Below, one piece after another: positions 1-11,640 of a DNA stretch of 64,000 bases. The position numbers and the translations under genes are program-made. Each line of letters begins with the position of its first letter. The first letter of the stretch is position 1. Below the pieces are notes generated by a model. The model had not been told where the DNA came from. It worked only from the letters and a program-made list of their open reading frames with translations, and ran no database searches. This DNA comes from Aquilaria yunnanensis (taxonomy: Eukaryota > Streptophyta > Magnoliopsida > Malvales > Thymelaeaceae): contig CM077597.1 of the NCBI GenBank assembly GCA_039654915.1, positions 74,092,001-74,156,000 of the forward strand, given 5' to 3'.

Positions 1-173
1 AAAAACACCAAAATTATCGCCACCAATGCACAGCTGCAAGGGGAGGCCCCTCACAAGCCGCGAAGCAAACAATTCCTTCTGTGATTGTTGGCACAGATAG
101 TACAAAATTCTCACCTGCAGCATCTGATTGGAGCAAAAATGGGCAATTTGAACCCAACCCTCGAAGATATTAA
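1..173 (+). CDS. C-terminal end of an unidentified protein (partial, cut by window edge)
   Basis: The frame beginning at base 3 is open for 56 codons and ends at TAA 171-173. The peptide is compositionally ordinary (Gln, Ser, Pro and Arg rich; it ends in QFEPNPRRY) and its codon use looks coding. Just downstream the sequence becomes T-rich and AT-rich, as in a plant 3' UTR. No domain is visible in so short a piece and I do not recognise the family. The start, and any upstream exons, lie outside the window. It could be a chance open frame; the abrupt drop in coding character at the stop is the main argument for a real gene end. Confidence 0.4.
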   Translation, partial: KHQNYRHQCTAARGGPSQAAKQTIPSVIVGTDSTKFSPAASDWSKNGQFEPNPRRY

Positions 174-1205
174 GCAGGCCAAGTTGAGGTTTTTTTTTTT
201 TTTTTGGGCTACAGACCCTCTAATATCTGATAGCAACATTTGGCGTAGACTTTGTCGGAGTCATGCCCACCATATAATTACTACTTGTAAAAGGAGGATT
301 TGATCTCTTTGAGTGGATTAGTTGCGCCTCCTCCTGTGCGCCTTGAGTTGATTCTCTTCGTGCTGCTGAAATTATCTATGAATTTTCGGTTTCTCAAGGT
401 ATCCCCTGCCACATGGGGAGCGAGATATGATCAGGCGCCAAAGCAAGTACCTTTACAAATAGAGCACTTTCCATTCACAACTCTAAAATATTCAAACCAT
501 TAAGAGACCAAACCCCTTCCACTTCGACAAACTCATATCAGCTCGATTCTTTATTAAAGCTTCATAACTCCTTTGGGGTAGGAGAAAAAATATCACACAC
601 TCTCTCTTTTCCCAGTTCTCCTATAGATATTCTGAGTAAAAACAAAATCTTTACATCTTGCAAGATTTATTGCAAACACAATAGCTTTAGACATTTTGGA
701 ATACATGCTTTAAGTTCTAAAACTGCCAAGTTTGTCTGAAGGATTTTAGCAGTAAAATTTCTGTCTCATACTTGCAGCCAGTTTCTCACCCCACAAGTTC
801 TATTTACTGAATAAAACTTTAATATGCATTTGTGCACCTCAATAAGCTCATCTGAGATGAAGTTGACATGTCAAACATTATCTACACAAATAACATAGTA
901 GCAGTAACCTTTTCATACAGCAGCTTCTTAACCAAATTAACCATGAGAAATATGAACACAAGCAGTAGTGGTACTCTTCCATAAGGGTCTCCCATGAGCA
1001 CGCGCGCACCCGCACACATGCATTGTCACAGTTAGGTTTTCCAATATCCACATTTACTCATCCGCTTGCTTAGTGGGTGTTTTAGCTCATTACAGAACTC
1101 TATAATCTCAAAAGACTCATTAAGGGCAACCTTCTAAGTTCTAACCCTTTAAATCTTGCATTTCTTTCTTGGATAATTGTTGTAGCCATTTCTTTTGTTA
1201 ATATA
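174..1205. other. Probable 3' UTR then intergenic DNA
   Basis: No convincing gene is seen. The stretch opens with a T homopolymer (about 190-204) and is otherwise AT-rich. Two short open frames (to about 503) have no recognisable content. Part of it is probably the 3' UTR of the gene that ends at 173. Confidence 0.4.
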
Positions 1206-1210
1206 TAAAC

Positions 1211-1431
1211 TATTGGAAAGCATGAAATTAAAAGATCTATATTTGGTAGTTGTGTAAATATAGGATTATGTAAATAATTCCTAAAATATGGGGATTACTA
1301 TAGCTGGTAGAATCCCTTAATTATAGGGATTGATTTACAGAGATTTTTGTTTTCTTGCTGATTATTCAGCAACTTGTATAAATACGCTTGGCTGTATTGG
1401 AATAAATGAAGAGATTTTACTAAAGCAAACA
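1211..1431 (+). repeat. 5' LTR of the copia element
   Basis: 221 bp, matching 5956-6175 with about a dozen differences by eye. It begins TATTGG where the 3' copy begins TGTTGG, so the terminal TG has mutated to TA. It ends in CA at 1431. A TATA-like stretch (TATAAATACGC) lies near the middle-to-end of the LTR. Confidence 0.93.
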
Positions 1432-1449
1432 TAGTATCAGAGCTTTAGG
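1432..1449 (+). other. Primer-binding site (initiator Met-tRNA)
   Basis: TAGTATCAGAGCTTT directly follows the LTR end. It matches the usual copia TGGTATCAGAGC site with one substitution in the second base. Confidence 0.8.
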
Positions 1450-1589
1450 TTTGCCTTGAGATTGTCTTTTCTTCTGGCCTTCATTGCCAAGTCATTTTTT
1501 CCTTTGGCCTCTAATGCTGATCTATAACCAGTACTAGTTCCTCATTTTTATTCTCCTTGCCCACTATCCTGAATCTTCCTCCATTAACA

Positions 1590-4500
1590 ATGTCTGGCGA
1601 GACTGTAACAAGCGCTCCTGCCCAAGTTGATTTCCATCTGCCCACAGGCAACCTACAAACTATTCAAGCAGCCTACAAACTCAATGGCCAGAACTATTTG
1701 AAGTGGTCACAACTAGTACGTAACTATTTGAAGGGAAAAGGAAAAATCAGCCATATTCTTGGATCAGGGCCTGAGTTGGACGACCCAAATTTTGATGCTT
1801 GGGATGAAGAGGACTCCATGATTATGTCATGGTTGTGGAGTTCAATGACACCCGAAATCAGTGACACTTGCATGTTCCTCCCTTCTGCAAGGGCATCTAG
1901 GTTGCTCTCCAACAAACATATTCCAGAGCCCATGATGCTGCTCGTGTTTATGAGGTCAAAGTAGAGACACTAACAGCCAAACAAGGGAGTAGGAGTGCTA
2001 CTAAGTATGCAAATCTGTTGCAGAACCTACAGCATGAATTTGATCATTGTCGAGTTCTTGAGCCTAAGTGCCCAGATGATGCTGTGATCTTGAAGAATTT
2101 CATTGAAAGGGATAGGGTGTATGATTTTTTGGACGGGCTGAATACTGAGTTTGATCAGGTCCGAATACAAATCCTTGGCAAAGAAAAGGTGCCTCCATTG
2201 AACAAAGTTATAGCTCTTGTTAGAGCTGAGGAAAGCCGCCATGGGATCATGCTTGAGCCTAAAGATCTCGAAGGATTTGCTATAGTGGCAAGGGAAGGAA
2301 ATTATAGTGCCCCAAAGGGTCGAGACTTTAAAGATAACCTCTAGTGCACCTATTGCAAAAAGCCTAGACACACAAAAGATAGCTGGTGGAAACTCCATGG
2401 GAAGCCTTCCACATACAACAAGGAATGGGGCAATCAGAGAGATCCAAAAGTAGTTCAACAAGCCCACAATGTCTCCACAACTTCACAGCAAAGTCAAGGG
2501 CCATTTAATGAAGCAAAAATTGAAAGGTTGAGAGGTTTGTTGGGAACCTTGAAACCAGAAAGTGGTTCTGCCTCTATTGCTCTCTCAGGAGAATCTCTAT
2601 CCCTAAGATTATATACCTCGGTTAGTGTTTTTCCATGGATTCTTGACTCTGGAACCATTGATCACATAACACCCTCTTCACTACACTTCATCACCTATAC
2701 ACCTTGTCCCAGTAATAGAAAAATTTCTGTTGCTGATGGTTCTCTCATCACAGTGGCAGGAATTGGAAATATACAGATTAGTCCATCATTATTGCTTAAA
2801 AATGTCCTTCATGTTCCCAAGTTATCTACCACCCTTATCTCTATAAATAAACTTACCCAAGATGTGAACTGCAATGTTGTGTTCTTCCCTTCTTACTGTG
2901 TATTTCAGGACCAGGCTCTAAGGAAGAAGATTGGATTTGCTAAGGAAAGGAATGGACTTTGCTATCTTGAAGAAACCAGCAAACCATCTCACAATATTAT
3001 GCATGTCACACATGAGTCATTCCTTACTGCCTCCAATAAAGATTTAATTTGACATCAGCATTTTCGTTTTGGCCATCCTTCTTTTTCTGTTTTAAAACCA
3101 TGTTTCTTTCCTTATTTAAGGGTATTGATATTGAGACCTTTCATTGTGATGTTTATGAGTTTGCTAAACACAAAAGAGTTTCATTTCCATCCAGCAATAA
3201 AAAATCATCAACCCCTTTTTATTTGATTCATTCAGATATATGCAACCCTTCTCGAATTCCCAACATCACTGGTTCTAGATGGTTTGTCACATTTATTGAT
3301 GACTACATCACATGGGTTTTTCTTCTTAAATCGAAATCAGATTTAAGCACCATTCTTCCCAATTTTCACAATACGATCAAAAATCAGTTTGGTGTGAGAA
3401 TCAAAAGGTTTTGGTCTGATAATGCAATAGATTATTTCAATCAGACTTTGTCATCATTTTTCCAAAAAGAAGGAATTGTGCATGAATCCTTTTGTGTTAA
3501 CACACCCCAACAAAGTGGGGTGGCTGAAAGGAAGAATGGTCATTTACTGCAGACCACATGAGCCTTCCTTTTTCAAAACTAGGTTCCAAAACAATATTGG
3601 GGAAAAGCTGTCCTTACCACTGCATACACAATAAATAGACTACTATCTAAAGTCCTTGACAATCAAACCCCAATGTAAACTCTCTCTCAGTTTTACCCTG
3701 ACATTCGAACCTCAAATAATCTCACACCAATAATCTTTGGTTGCCCTGCCTTTGTTCATGTTCATAATAAGGGGAAATTAGATCCACGAGCAATAAAATG
3801 TGTTTTCTTGGGATATTCTCTAACCCAAAAAGGTTATAAATGTTATCATCCAGTCACAAGAAAATTCTACACCTTTATTGATGTCACATTTGAGGAAGGA
3901 CAATCTTTTTTTACCCAACCTTATCTTCCGAGGGAGCCTTCATTAGTAGAAGATATGGCCTCGGATCTACTTTTTCTAGAAGTATTACCCTCTTTACAGC
4001 CGCCTAACCACCAGCAATCACAACCTTTTGATGCTTCGGAATCTTACACATCCGAGCCTCAACAAAGTTCAAACAACCCAATCATTGACAATGTCAACCC
4101 CACCAATGATGTGCATGATAATATGAGATATATGCAGGTTTACTCAAGGAGAAAAACTCCAGATTCTGAACTTAAGCAAATCCAAGATTTAGATCTTAAT
4201 CCTGGAACTGAGGTATGTCCAGAACCTATTTCTTCTATTAATAAGGATGAACTGCCTATTACCCTGAAAAAGGGAACCAGAGAATGTACTAAACATCCAC
4301 TCTATCCCCTATCCAAATTAATAACATTCCAAAAATTCTCCCAATCTCATAGGAGTTTTCTAGCCGGCCTTGACACCATTCCAATTCCTAAAACACTAGC
4401 CAAGGCACTTTCCAATAAGGAGTGGAGAAAAGCCATGAGAGTGGAAATGAAGGCGCTGGAAAAAAAAAACGTGGGAACTTATGGATCTGCCAAAAAATAA

Positions 4501-5948
4501 GAAGGCGGTAGGCTGTAAATGGGTATTTACAATTAAATACAGATCTGATGGGTCAGTAGAAAGGTATAAAGTACAATTAGTAGCCAAGGGATAAACAAAA
4601 ACTTATGCGGTAGATTATCAGGAGACTTTTGCTCCAGTAGCAAAAATGAACACAGTAAGGGTGTTGTTGTCTTTGGCTGCCAATTATAGTTGGGATTTAC
4701 AACAGTTTGATGTAAACAATGTGTTCCTCCATGGTGATCTAGAAGAGGAGATATACATGGACATTCCACCAGGCTTTGGAGAAGCCATTAAGGGGAACAA
4801 AGTGTGCAAGTTGAAAAAAGTATTGTATGGTCTCAAGCAGTCTCCAAAGGCATGGTTCGGTAGGTTTACGAATGTAATGCTTGGTTTAGGCTACAAGCAA
4901 AGCCAAGGTGACCACACTTTATTTATTAAACACACAGCCTCAGGGGGAGTTACTGCTTTATTAGTCTATGTGGGCGATATAATTGTTACTGGGAATGATA
5001 AAAAGGAGAAAGAAGCATTGAAGAACTGCCTTGCCAGAGAATTTAAGATAAAATAGTTGGGGAGACTAAAGTATTTCCTTGGAATTGAAGTTGTGCATTC
5101 CAAACAAGGCATCTTTTTCTCTCAACAAAAATATGTGGTTGATCTTCTGAGATAAACAGGGAAGATGACATGTAAACCAGCCTCTACACCTATAGATTCG
5201 AATCATAAACTTGGAGAAGCCAGTGAAAATGCAAGTGTAAACAGGGAGATGTTCTAGAGACTTATTTATCTTGGCTGTATTGGAAAACTGATTTATCTTG
5301 CACATACACAACTAGATATCTCATATGCCGTAAGTATAATAAGTCAATTCATGCATGACCCTAAAGAAGTTCATTTGCAAGCTGCCCATCAAATTCTTCA
5401 CTAATTGAAAGCCAATCCTGGGAAAGGAATTTTATTTAGAAGAAATGGGAGGCTGGTTCTTGAAGGTTCTTGAAGCATATACAGATGCAGATTATGCAGG
5501 ATCATCAGTAAACAAATGGTCCACCTCTAGCTATTGCACCTTCTTGGGAGGAAACTTAGTGACTTGGAGGAGTAAGAAGCATAATGTAGTTGCTCGATCA
5601 AGTGCAGAAGCAAAATTCAGGGTTATGGCACAAGGGGTGTGTGAACTACTTTAGTTGAAGATAATTTTAGAAGACTTGAAGATTCCACAAGAGGGACCTA
5701 TGGGACTATATTGTGACAAAAAATCAGCCATTAATATTGCCCATAATCCAGTTCAACATGACAAGACGAAGCACATCAAAATTGATCGACACTTCATTAA
5801 AAAGAAACTGGACAGCAAAGTGATTTGGACTCCTTATACATCTACAAAAGGACAGCTGGCTAATATATTTACTAAAGGGCTCAACAATACAAACTTTCAT
5901 AGAATTGTACCCAAGCTGGGAATGGAAGATCTTTATTCACCAGCTTGA
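1590..5948 (+). pseudogene. Copia gag-pol polyprotein, broken by stops and frameshifts
   Basis: The first gag ATG is at 1590. A gag segment with the YLKWSQLVRNYLKGKG type motif is followed after a stop and frame change by gag 2018-2344. A zinc knuckle follows (about 2343-2400: C-x2-C-x4-H, but the last Cys is Trp). The protease motif ILDSGTIDH lies near 2638-2664. Integrase carries FIDDYITW near 3291-3315, SDNAIDYF near 3415-3440 and QQSGVAERKNG near 3510-3540. RT includes the FDVNNVFLHGDLEEEIYM block near 4706-4755. Its catalytic box at 4967-4978 reads YVGD instead of YVDD, so a metal-binding Asp is lost. RNase H (TDADYAG, SSAEAKF) and the terminal KHIKIDRHFI block end at 5948. The product would be inactive. 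Confidence 0.93.
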
Positions 5949-5955
5949 GGGGAAG
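5944..5955 (+). other. Polypurine tract of the copia element
   Basis: The run CTTGAGGGGAAG directly abuts the 3' LTR at 5956. This is the expected plus-strand priming site. Confidence 0.75.
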
Positions 5956-6175
5956 TGTTGGAAAGCGTGAAATTAGAAGATCTATATTTGGTAGTTGTGT
6001 AAATATAGAATTGTGTAAATAATCCCTGAAATATGAGGATTACTATAGTTGGTAGAATTCCTTAATTATAGGGATTGATTTACAAGGATTTTTGTTTCCT
6101 TCTGATTATTCAGCAACTTGTATAAATACGCTTGGTTGTATTGGAATAAACGAAAAGATTTTACCAAAGCAAACA
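5956..6175 (+). repeat. 3' LTR of the copia element
   Basis: 220 bp, starting TGTTGG and ending AAACA, followed by the TAAAC target duplication at 6176-6180. It is the partner of 1211-1431. Confidence 0.94.
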
Positions 6176-6477
6176 TAAACAAACTGCTATTGTAACTCCT
6201 AAGAACTGCCTATGTTAGCTGCTTTCTAATCCCTGATTACAATCGCCGCTAAGATTACAATATTGGTTACAAGTTGAAAGAAGCTGGAGAATACTAGAAA
6301 TACAGAACTAATCAAGTACATCCAACAAGGGCCTATAAACTAAACCTTTAACTTAGTTTGACTGCATTTCTATGGACCCAGTAAGACTATATCACCTCCC
6401 TCAGGCAATATATGTCAACTCAACCTCAGTGACGATAACAACAAAAAGAGTATAAAAATGGATATGGTTATGCGTAC

Positions 6478-6690
6478 CTTAGCATCTTCAGTCTGTCATA
6501 ATCATCTGGACTTCAGTCTGTCATAATCATCTGGACTAGAGCTTTTATGCTCTGCAGAAATGGCTTCATGAACATTTGAGTCATACCACCATCGAGAGCT
6601 CTCCAGTGTCCGTAATCCAATTTATACCCATTAGAAGTTCTTTGCAATTTCTCTTTTTCCTGAGCACATTTTTGGAATTCATACAGCCAC
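6478..6690 (-). pseudogene. Exon-like segment, possibly a frameshifted exon or 3' UTR exon
   Basis: On the minus strand this stretch is preceded by an acceptor-like TCTGTATCAG and followed by a donor-like AAG|GTACGC. One frame reads through codons of coding character (WYDSNVHEAISAEHKSS, then PDDYDRLK) and then hits a stop. The stop arises because a 25-bp tandem duplication (6487-6536) shifts the frame; with a single unit the frame would stay open to the donor. It lies just downstream of the gene ending at 6925, so it could be an alternative 3' exon of that gene or a relic of another gene cut off by the copia insertion. I do not recognise the protein. Confidence 0.3.
6487..6536. repeat. 25-bp perfect tandem duplication
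   Basis: The unit starting TTCAGTCTGTCATAATC occurs at 6487-6511 and again at 6512-6536 without a mismatch. Because 25 is not a multiple of three, it would shift any reading frame crossing it. Confidence 0.95.
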
Positions 6691-6924
6691 CTGATACAGA
6701 GCAAGTAAAGCTCCATGTTTGTGCATATTAACATCACTTACCAGCTACAGAATTCATAAACTTTCCAATGATTTACACAGTAAGTTGAAATAGAACCACA
6801 TAAAAAGAGAAAAGAGGATCTCCTAGAAAACTATTAAGAGAATCTGTAGAACTAAAATTTCTTATTGTATGGAGCATAGGTTGCGTACAGAAGAACAAGA
6901 AGTACATTGGGAGCTCAAGTTTAG

Positions 6925-8886
6925 CTATTGATGGAGCCAAACAAGGACAAATCTTGAAAATGTTGGGTATGATAGAATGCCGAGTAAGAACATATTGAAG
7001 CTTACAAGGGCTAAAGCTTCGGAAGCGGGCTTGTTCCCTACAACAGAAAAAACCCGAAAAGCACTTCCAAGTGACATGCCAACAACAGTAAAAAGAGCCA
7101 ACACAAGAGATACGCAAGGAGCTTCAGCTGCCCAGATGATCATTGCAACCAAAAGTGACAAAGTTGCACTGAATAGGGACTGTGAAATTGCAATGCCTCT
7201 CTGTCTGGAAAGCATTTCATTGACATAAACATCCTTTCGAAGAACAACAGGCATGGACGGATAGATGGCTTCGGTAGAAGTACCACCAACCTCGTAACTT
7301 GATTTAGATGGTGCTGTTCCACTAGAACTATTATTCTTGTCAACTGGACCACCAATTCCTGTAAAATCATCAGCTCTAAAGCGCCATATTGCTTTGCCCT
7401 GAATTTCTTTCATTTGCAGGTTTTGATTTCTTGCATCCTCTAACTGTCAAAATACATGTATTTTTAGTCATGCTCTTGCCATGTTATATCTTCTGTAACA
7501 CATAGCAGTGGTGTTGAAACATTCTCTGCATGATGCACATGCAGCATGACACGGATGACAACCTCGTAAAAGAAGATGAATAAACGGTTTCCATGTTCCT
7601 AAATATCAGAATGGAAAGAGGAACATGTGGAATTTCAGAAGGCATAAACAAACTGGTATCAAACTGGATTTCAGTAATTTTAATTAGGTAGAAACCACAA
7701 AAGCTAGTGTAGTCAAATCAATGATGCTAATAAGCCACCAGAACAGAAGGTGTTTTAATCATCTCGGTGAAATTTAGCAACATAGGCATACTTTTTTTTC
7801 CAAACAATGCATATGCTACTCCCATAACATCTCATGGTAGATTGATCAAATCACCTTTGTGTCGAGCAGAACTTAAAACCAGGTGAATATAACTAGTGAA
7901 GAAAGAACATCTCTCAATTTTGATTAACAGGTAATGGCTTTGCACAAATTAAGATCTCATTTTCCAAATACAAAAACTTGGATAAGCAAGTGGAATTGCA
8001 CCAACAGCATTGCAGTGTACTTTATAATTGCTCCCAATGCTCGTTTAGTTCTCAGAATTTCCCCAGGCATTAAAGGAAAGGTATTAAAATACAAATAAAG
8101 GAGAAATTGTACAATTTTTACCTCATGTTGTAATTGTTCAACCTTGCATATTGCACTCTCATATTCCTCTTCAAGTTCTACTAACATAATCTTCATAAAA
8201 TTACATTCTTTAATAACTTTCTGGAGATGGTTCTCTAACTTCTTCATGTGCCAAAGAAGAGACTCCATCTCAAATTGCATCTCTTTGATGTTCTGCTCCA
8301 GCTGCAAGTAGAGTACCCTTTAAAAAAAATGCAGAATGGCCATAAGGGATATAAAAATAAAGTATGTTTGCACATCGATACTAATGCTAGAAACCTAGCA
8401 GATTATATATGATTTAAGAGAAATAAAATCAAATCGACTATGCTTTCAGGTTTCCAATTTGACATAAAATGAAAATTTGTTGACCGTACTCGACTCAACG
8501 TAATTTTTGTTCCAGAAATGCAAATTTATCTAACATTTCATTCAACGAGAGAGGGGTACTTGTCATGCATGAGCAGTAAGATTCTGAAGTAGCATTACTA
8601 ACAAATCCAGAACAAAGAGTTTTAGTGCTGTGTGGCTAACCAATCTTTCCCGCCGCAAGGCAGTCACAACCCGCTTCGGTAGAGATATAAGAGAACTCAT
8701 CCAAGTAAAGGCTTTCCAAAACATATTCACGTGGAAGAAAACTGCAGCTATTACCAACTCCATCCACGTTTGGATAAAAATGAAGGTTGTCTTTAACGAA
8801 AAAACACATACTGATATGAAAAGTGAAAAAGGTTTCATTGCCAAGAGTAGCACAGTAGCCATCAACAACTGCAGAAGACAAGCCAT
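6925..8886 (-). CDS. Membrane-anchored coiled-coil protein, three coding exons
   Basis: Exons are 8886-8641, 8301-8122 and 7443-6925, all joined in phase 0, giving 314 residues. The junctions are TTG|GTTAGC to ACTTGCAG|CTG and GAG|GTAAAA to TTGACAG|TTA. The start is the first ATG after an in-frame TAG, in a good context (A at -3, G at +4). Residues 7-70 hold two hydrophobic stretches. Residues about 80-155 form a charged heptad-like coiled coil (EQNIKEMQFEMESLLWHMKK and on). A short soluble linker follows, then three hydrophobic segments near 228-249, 251-272 and 283-302. The layout suggests a membrane protein with a coiled-coil stalk. It resembles the plant family annotated as FIP1 (FRIGIDA-interacting protein 1)-like, but I cannot confirm that without a search. 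Function is unknown here. Confidence 0.75.
8640..8642 (-). other. Exon 1 donor of the coiled-coil gene
   Basis: Reading on the minus strand, exon 1 ends at 8641 and the intron starts GTTAGC at 8640. Phase 0 matches the CTG GAG CAG start of exon 2. Confidence 0.6.
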
Positions 8887-9600
8887 TTTACATTTCTAAA
8901 TCATCCTTGGTTGATCATTTATGCTCCTTCATCTTGACCTTAGTCAGGAATGAACCTAGATCATTACTGACACTGCATTTGGCAGAAGAATCATGTAAAC
9001 AGTCATCCTGACAAATGGAAACAAAGGAAGGCAGAAAATTATTGCATAAGGAGAAGAAATAGAAAAAAGACATCTCAAGTAACGTCATTAACGTCATAAC
9101 AAGACTCAACATATTGGAGATTGGAGAAAGATATGCTGAAACAAACCAAGGACTATTACGGTAACTCAATCAGAACTGCATGGAAATGGATGTTTATAAA
9201 AGAGGAAGGACATAACCCATTTGTGCAATCAACTTATATTGTTGGCCTGCTAAATGTCTGAAGAAGCCATCCTTGGTATATCTGGAGAACTTGTAAATAC
9301 ATGTTTCTGTTTTGAACGAGATGCATTTGCTGAGACAAAGAAGCTCCAAAGGAACTAATCCCAGGACAGATGATTATTCCATTTTGCAGTCTTAAGAGCA
9401 AGGTGACACTAAAAATTTCAGACTTCAGTATCCGGTAATGATGCTCCCACTCAACATAAAGATCATAGAATGGGAATTTGTACATTTCCGAGGATAACAA
9501 AGAGCCATTGTTTCTAATGCACAAAGGCTGTATGGTCCAAGCACATAAAATAATCTGTCCTTCGTCTATCCATGGCTAACATAGCAGAAAACAAAATTTT
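8887..9600 (-). other. Probable 5' leader intron of the coiled-coil gene
   Basis: No coding exon is supported here. Short open frames on the minus strand at 8915-9169 and 9234-9524 lack family features. The stretch lies between the start codon and a likely noncoding first exon near 10.1-10.5 kb, so it is best read as leader intron and leader sequence. Confidence 0.35.
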
Positions 9601-9775
9601 CTTTTTCCTTTTTGTACTACCACGAAATGTATCAGTTCAATGGGCCAAACTAATGCCCACTCATTCGAGCTACCGTTTCTGGAGAGAGTATTCAGTCCAG
9701 GGGACTTTGAACCCTCGACCTGGCATGTCCTAACCGGAGCCTTATATTAGTTGAGCTACCTATACGTGACTAGAA
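9600..9775 (-). repeat. tRNA-related SINE-like sequence
   Basis: On the minus strand an A-box-like GTAGCTCAACTAATAT (9759-9744) is followed about 45 nt later by a B-box-like GGGTTCAAAGTCCCC (9713-9699). This is the spacing of a pol III promoter in a tRNA. No cloverleaf with paired acceptor ends can be drawn, and an A-rich tail follows near 9620-9600. This fits a tRNA-derived SINE better than a tRNA gene. No clean target duplication was found. Confidence 0.45.
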
Positions 9776-10078
9776 ACCTGAAAGGGATCTTCATACGCGT
9801 TTGAATGGAAAATTTGGAGGTTCATGCGAATAGCCTTACAGATATCACACGCAAATACAACAAGTTACAAACTGTCTGATACAGTTCAAAACATAAACAA
9901 AACCAACGTCTTTGTAACAGGTCTGGCTATGTTTCATCAGGAGCAAAAAGAAAACTAAAAACCCATTTAAGATTGGGGCACATTATAAACGTCCACAAAT
10001 AAGCTAATAGTATGAGGCCTCAGAACTGGAGAAGCGACTAGAGAAGAAAATCAGTAGACTGTATGGAAAATTACTTAC

Positions 10079-10560
10079 CGGGGAGGGGTCCAGCGATGAG
10101 AAGCGAACAGAGTAAAGAGTCGAGCGAGAAGCAGCCGCCGACCACTTCTTTTTTGAAGTTCTACTTTCAAGTGAATCGTTCTTTCCTTAGCAGGCTGCCT
10201 GTTGCTGCGGAGGTGGCATCAAGAGAGCGCATTCGACCACACGTGCCGCCATTACACGGTACACAGCGATGCTAAGCTTTCAGAATTCCCAGGTCGCATC
10301 TTCTGTCCCAATCCTCTGTCGCATCGCTCTGAAGGTGCCGTGTGTCCATTTACGGGGTCCCACCTTCCTTTGCTTTGCTTTCCTTTCGATTTGAGGAGTC
10401 TGGCGATCTATAAGCTCAGATGCTATCGTGCGCCTAGAGAAACCCAGAACTCCTCTCGTCGCGCCTCCACTTGCTGAACGAAAATGAAACCGGGACCCCA
10501 CAACTCTCCTCTGTTTTCCCTTGCTTTTGTTCGTCCTCTGTTTCGTCCCCCAGTAATGTA
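10079..10560 (-). other. Probable noncoding first exon and promoter region of the coiled-coil gene
   Basis: On the minus strand this GC-richer stretch ends at a perfect donor, CCCG|GTAAGTAATTT (exon end 10079). The only upstream ATG near the donor (inside the exon, about 10.24 kb) opens a 21-codon frame that stops before the donor, so it would act as a small upstream ORF. The segment therefore looks like a spliced 5' leader for the gene whose ATG is at 8886. The transcription start is not resolved. Confidence 0.45.
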
Positions 10561-10639
10561 GTGTCTTCGAATCATGCTGTGGAGTTTGTGAACCCGACTC
10601 TGATTTCTTCGCTTCGTAATTCATGGCAGGAATTGAAAT

Positions 10640-11640
10640 CAATTAGCCAAATCGTGTCCTGTTCCATCATTGCCTCGAAATATTTAAGTTTCTTTATTAG
10701 ACGATTAAGAAGCCAAACTGAAGTCATTGGGGACATGATAAAATACTTCCCCCCTGCTATATTCTTTGTATTATTTTTAATTTTTTATTTAAATTTAATG
10801 GAAATTTATTTATTTTAATATTTATTAAAATATTTTTAAAAAATTTATATTTAGAAATTAGAAGACTTACAGTTTTTTAATATAATTTTTTAAAAAATTT
10901 AACAAATATTAATATAAATAAATTTAAGTCAAAAAATTAAAATGATACAAAGAACTTGAGATGGAGATAGTAATTATTATCCTAGCTGTTTGGCTGACTA
11001 AAGGGTTAATAGAGGTGTTAGCGAAGCGGATATGACAGAGTTCTAGTAGTTCACTTTTTGGGGGACATGCAATTCACCATGGCCCCCCTGAATATAAACC
11101 GTATGCTCCCCCAGTATGAACTGCGTGAAAAGCAATTCACATTCAAGGGTTCTGCAGTTCATATTTGGGGAAATTGCGGTTTACTTTTGGGGTATAGCAG
11201 ACCCCTCAAATATGAAGCGTAACCCCCCAAACGCGAACTGCATGCCCCTCAATTTGAACCACATGAAAAGCGGTTCATATTGGGGGGGCATGTGGTTCAT
11301 ATTCATGGCCCATGGGGAACCGTATCAAAAAGTAGACCACTTGAAAAATGGTTCACATTTGGGGGTTCTGTGTTTTACTTTAAGGGGTATATGGCTAGGG
11401 TGGCTTTGGCTCTGGCTAAAATGCCATCGGACCAATAGGCAAAGGTGCCGTCGATCCACAGTCAGACCAAAAGGCTATGAAAATTTGGGGAATAACGAAG
11501 GGGATGATTGTGGACTAATTTATATTTGAAGTCCCTATGATTATTTGTTTATATCAATTTTAACTTGAAATTTCTTTTCCTTCCAATATAGTCACCTACA
11601 TGGCAGTTTGGGAGCCACCATAAGTTAGAGGATCAAATTT
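10640..11640. other. Intergenic DNA with a repeat cluster
   Basis: 10750-10960 is very AT-rich with no gene. 11050-11390 holds a cluster of degenerate short repeats, listed separately. The rest shows nothing I can name. Confidence 0.5.
11050..11390. repeat. Cluster of degenerate GCAGTTCATATTTGGGG-like units in both orientations
   Basis: Variants of GC(A/G)GTTCA(T/C)ATTTGGGG recur at least eight times in about 340 bp, some direct and some inverted (for example TATGAACTGCGTGAAAAGC against GCAGTTCATATTTGGGG). Spacing is irregular, roughly 35-60 bp. An open frame across the region is a by-product of the repeats. Confidence 0.6.

Larger units (their letters stand above)
1206..6180 (+). mobile_element. 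Complete but decayed Ty1/copia LTR retrotransposon
   Basis: The element runs from 1211 to 6175, with LTRs at 1211-1431 and 5956-6175. It is flanked by identical 5-bp target duplications TAAAC (1206-1210 and 6176-6180). A primer-binding site matching initiator Met-tRNA follows the 5' LTR and a purine tract precedes the 3' LTR. Between them the domain order is gag, zinc knuckle, protease, integrase, reverse transcriptase, RNase H, which is the copia order. The coding part is broken into frames 0, 2, 1, 2 and 0, so it cannot make a full polyprotein. Its LTR and flank structure is intact, so it is a whole insertion, not a fragment. Confidence 0.95.

Noticed and set aside
9690..9775. A functional tRNA gene on the minus strand
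   Set aside because: A- and B-box motifs are present but no acceptor stem or full cloverleaf can be paired. It is better read as SINE-like.
10280..10642. Minus-strand protein of 120 residues
   Set aside because: It overlaps the likely noncoding first exon, lacks any domain, and ends before the strong splice donor.
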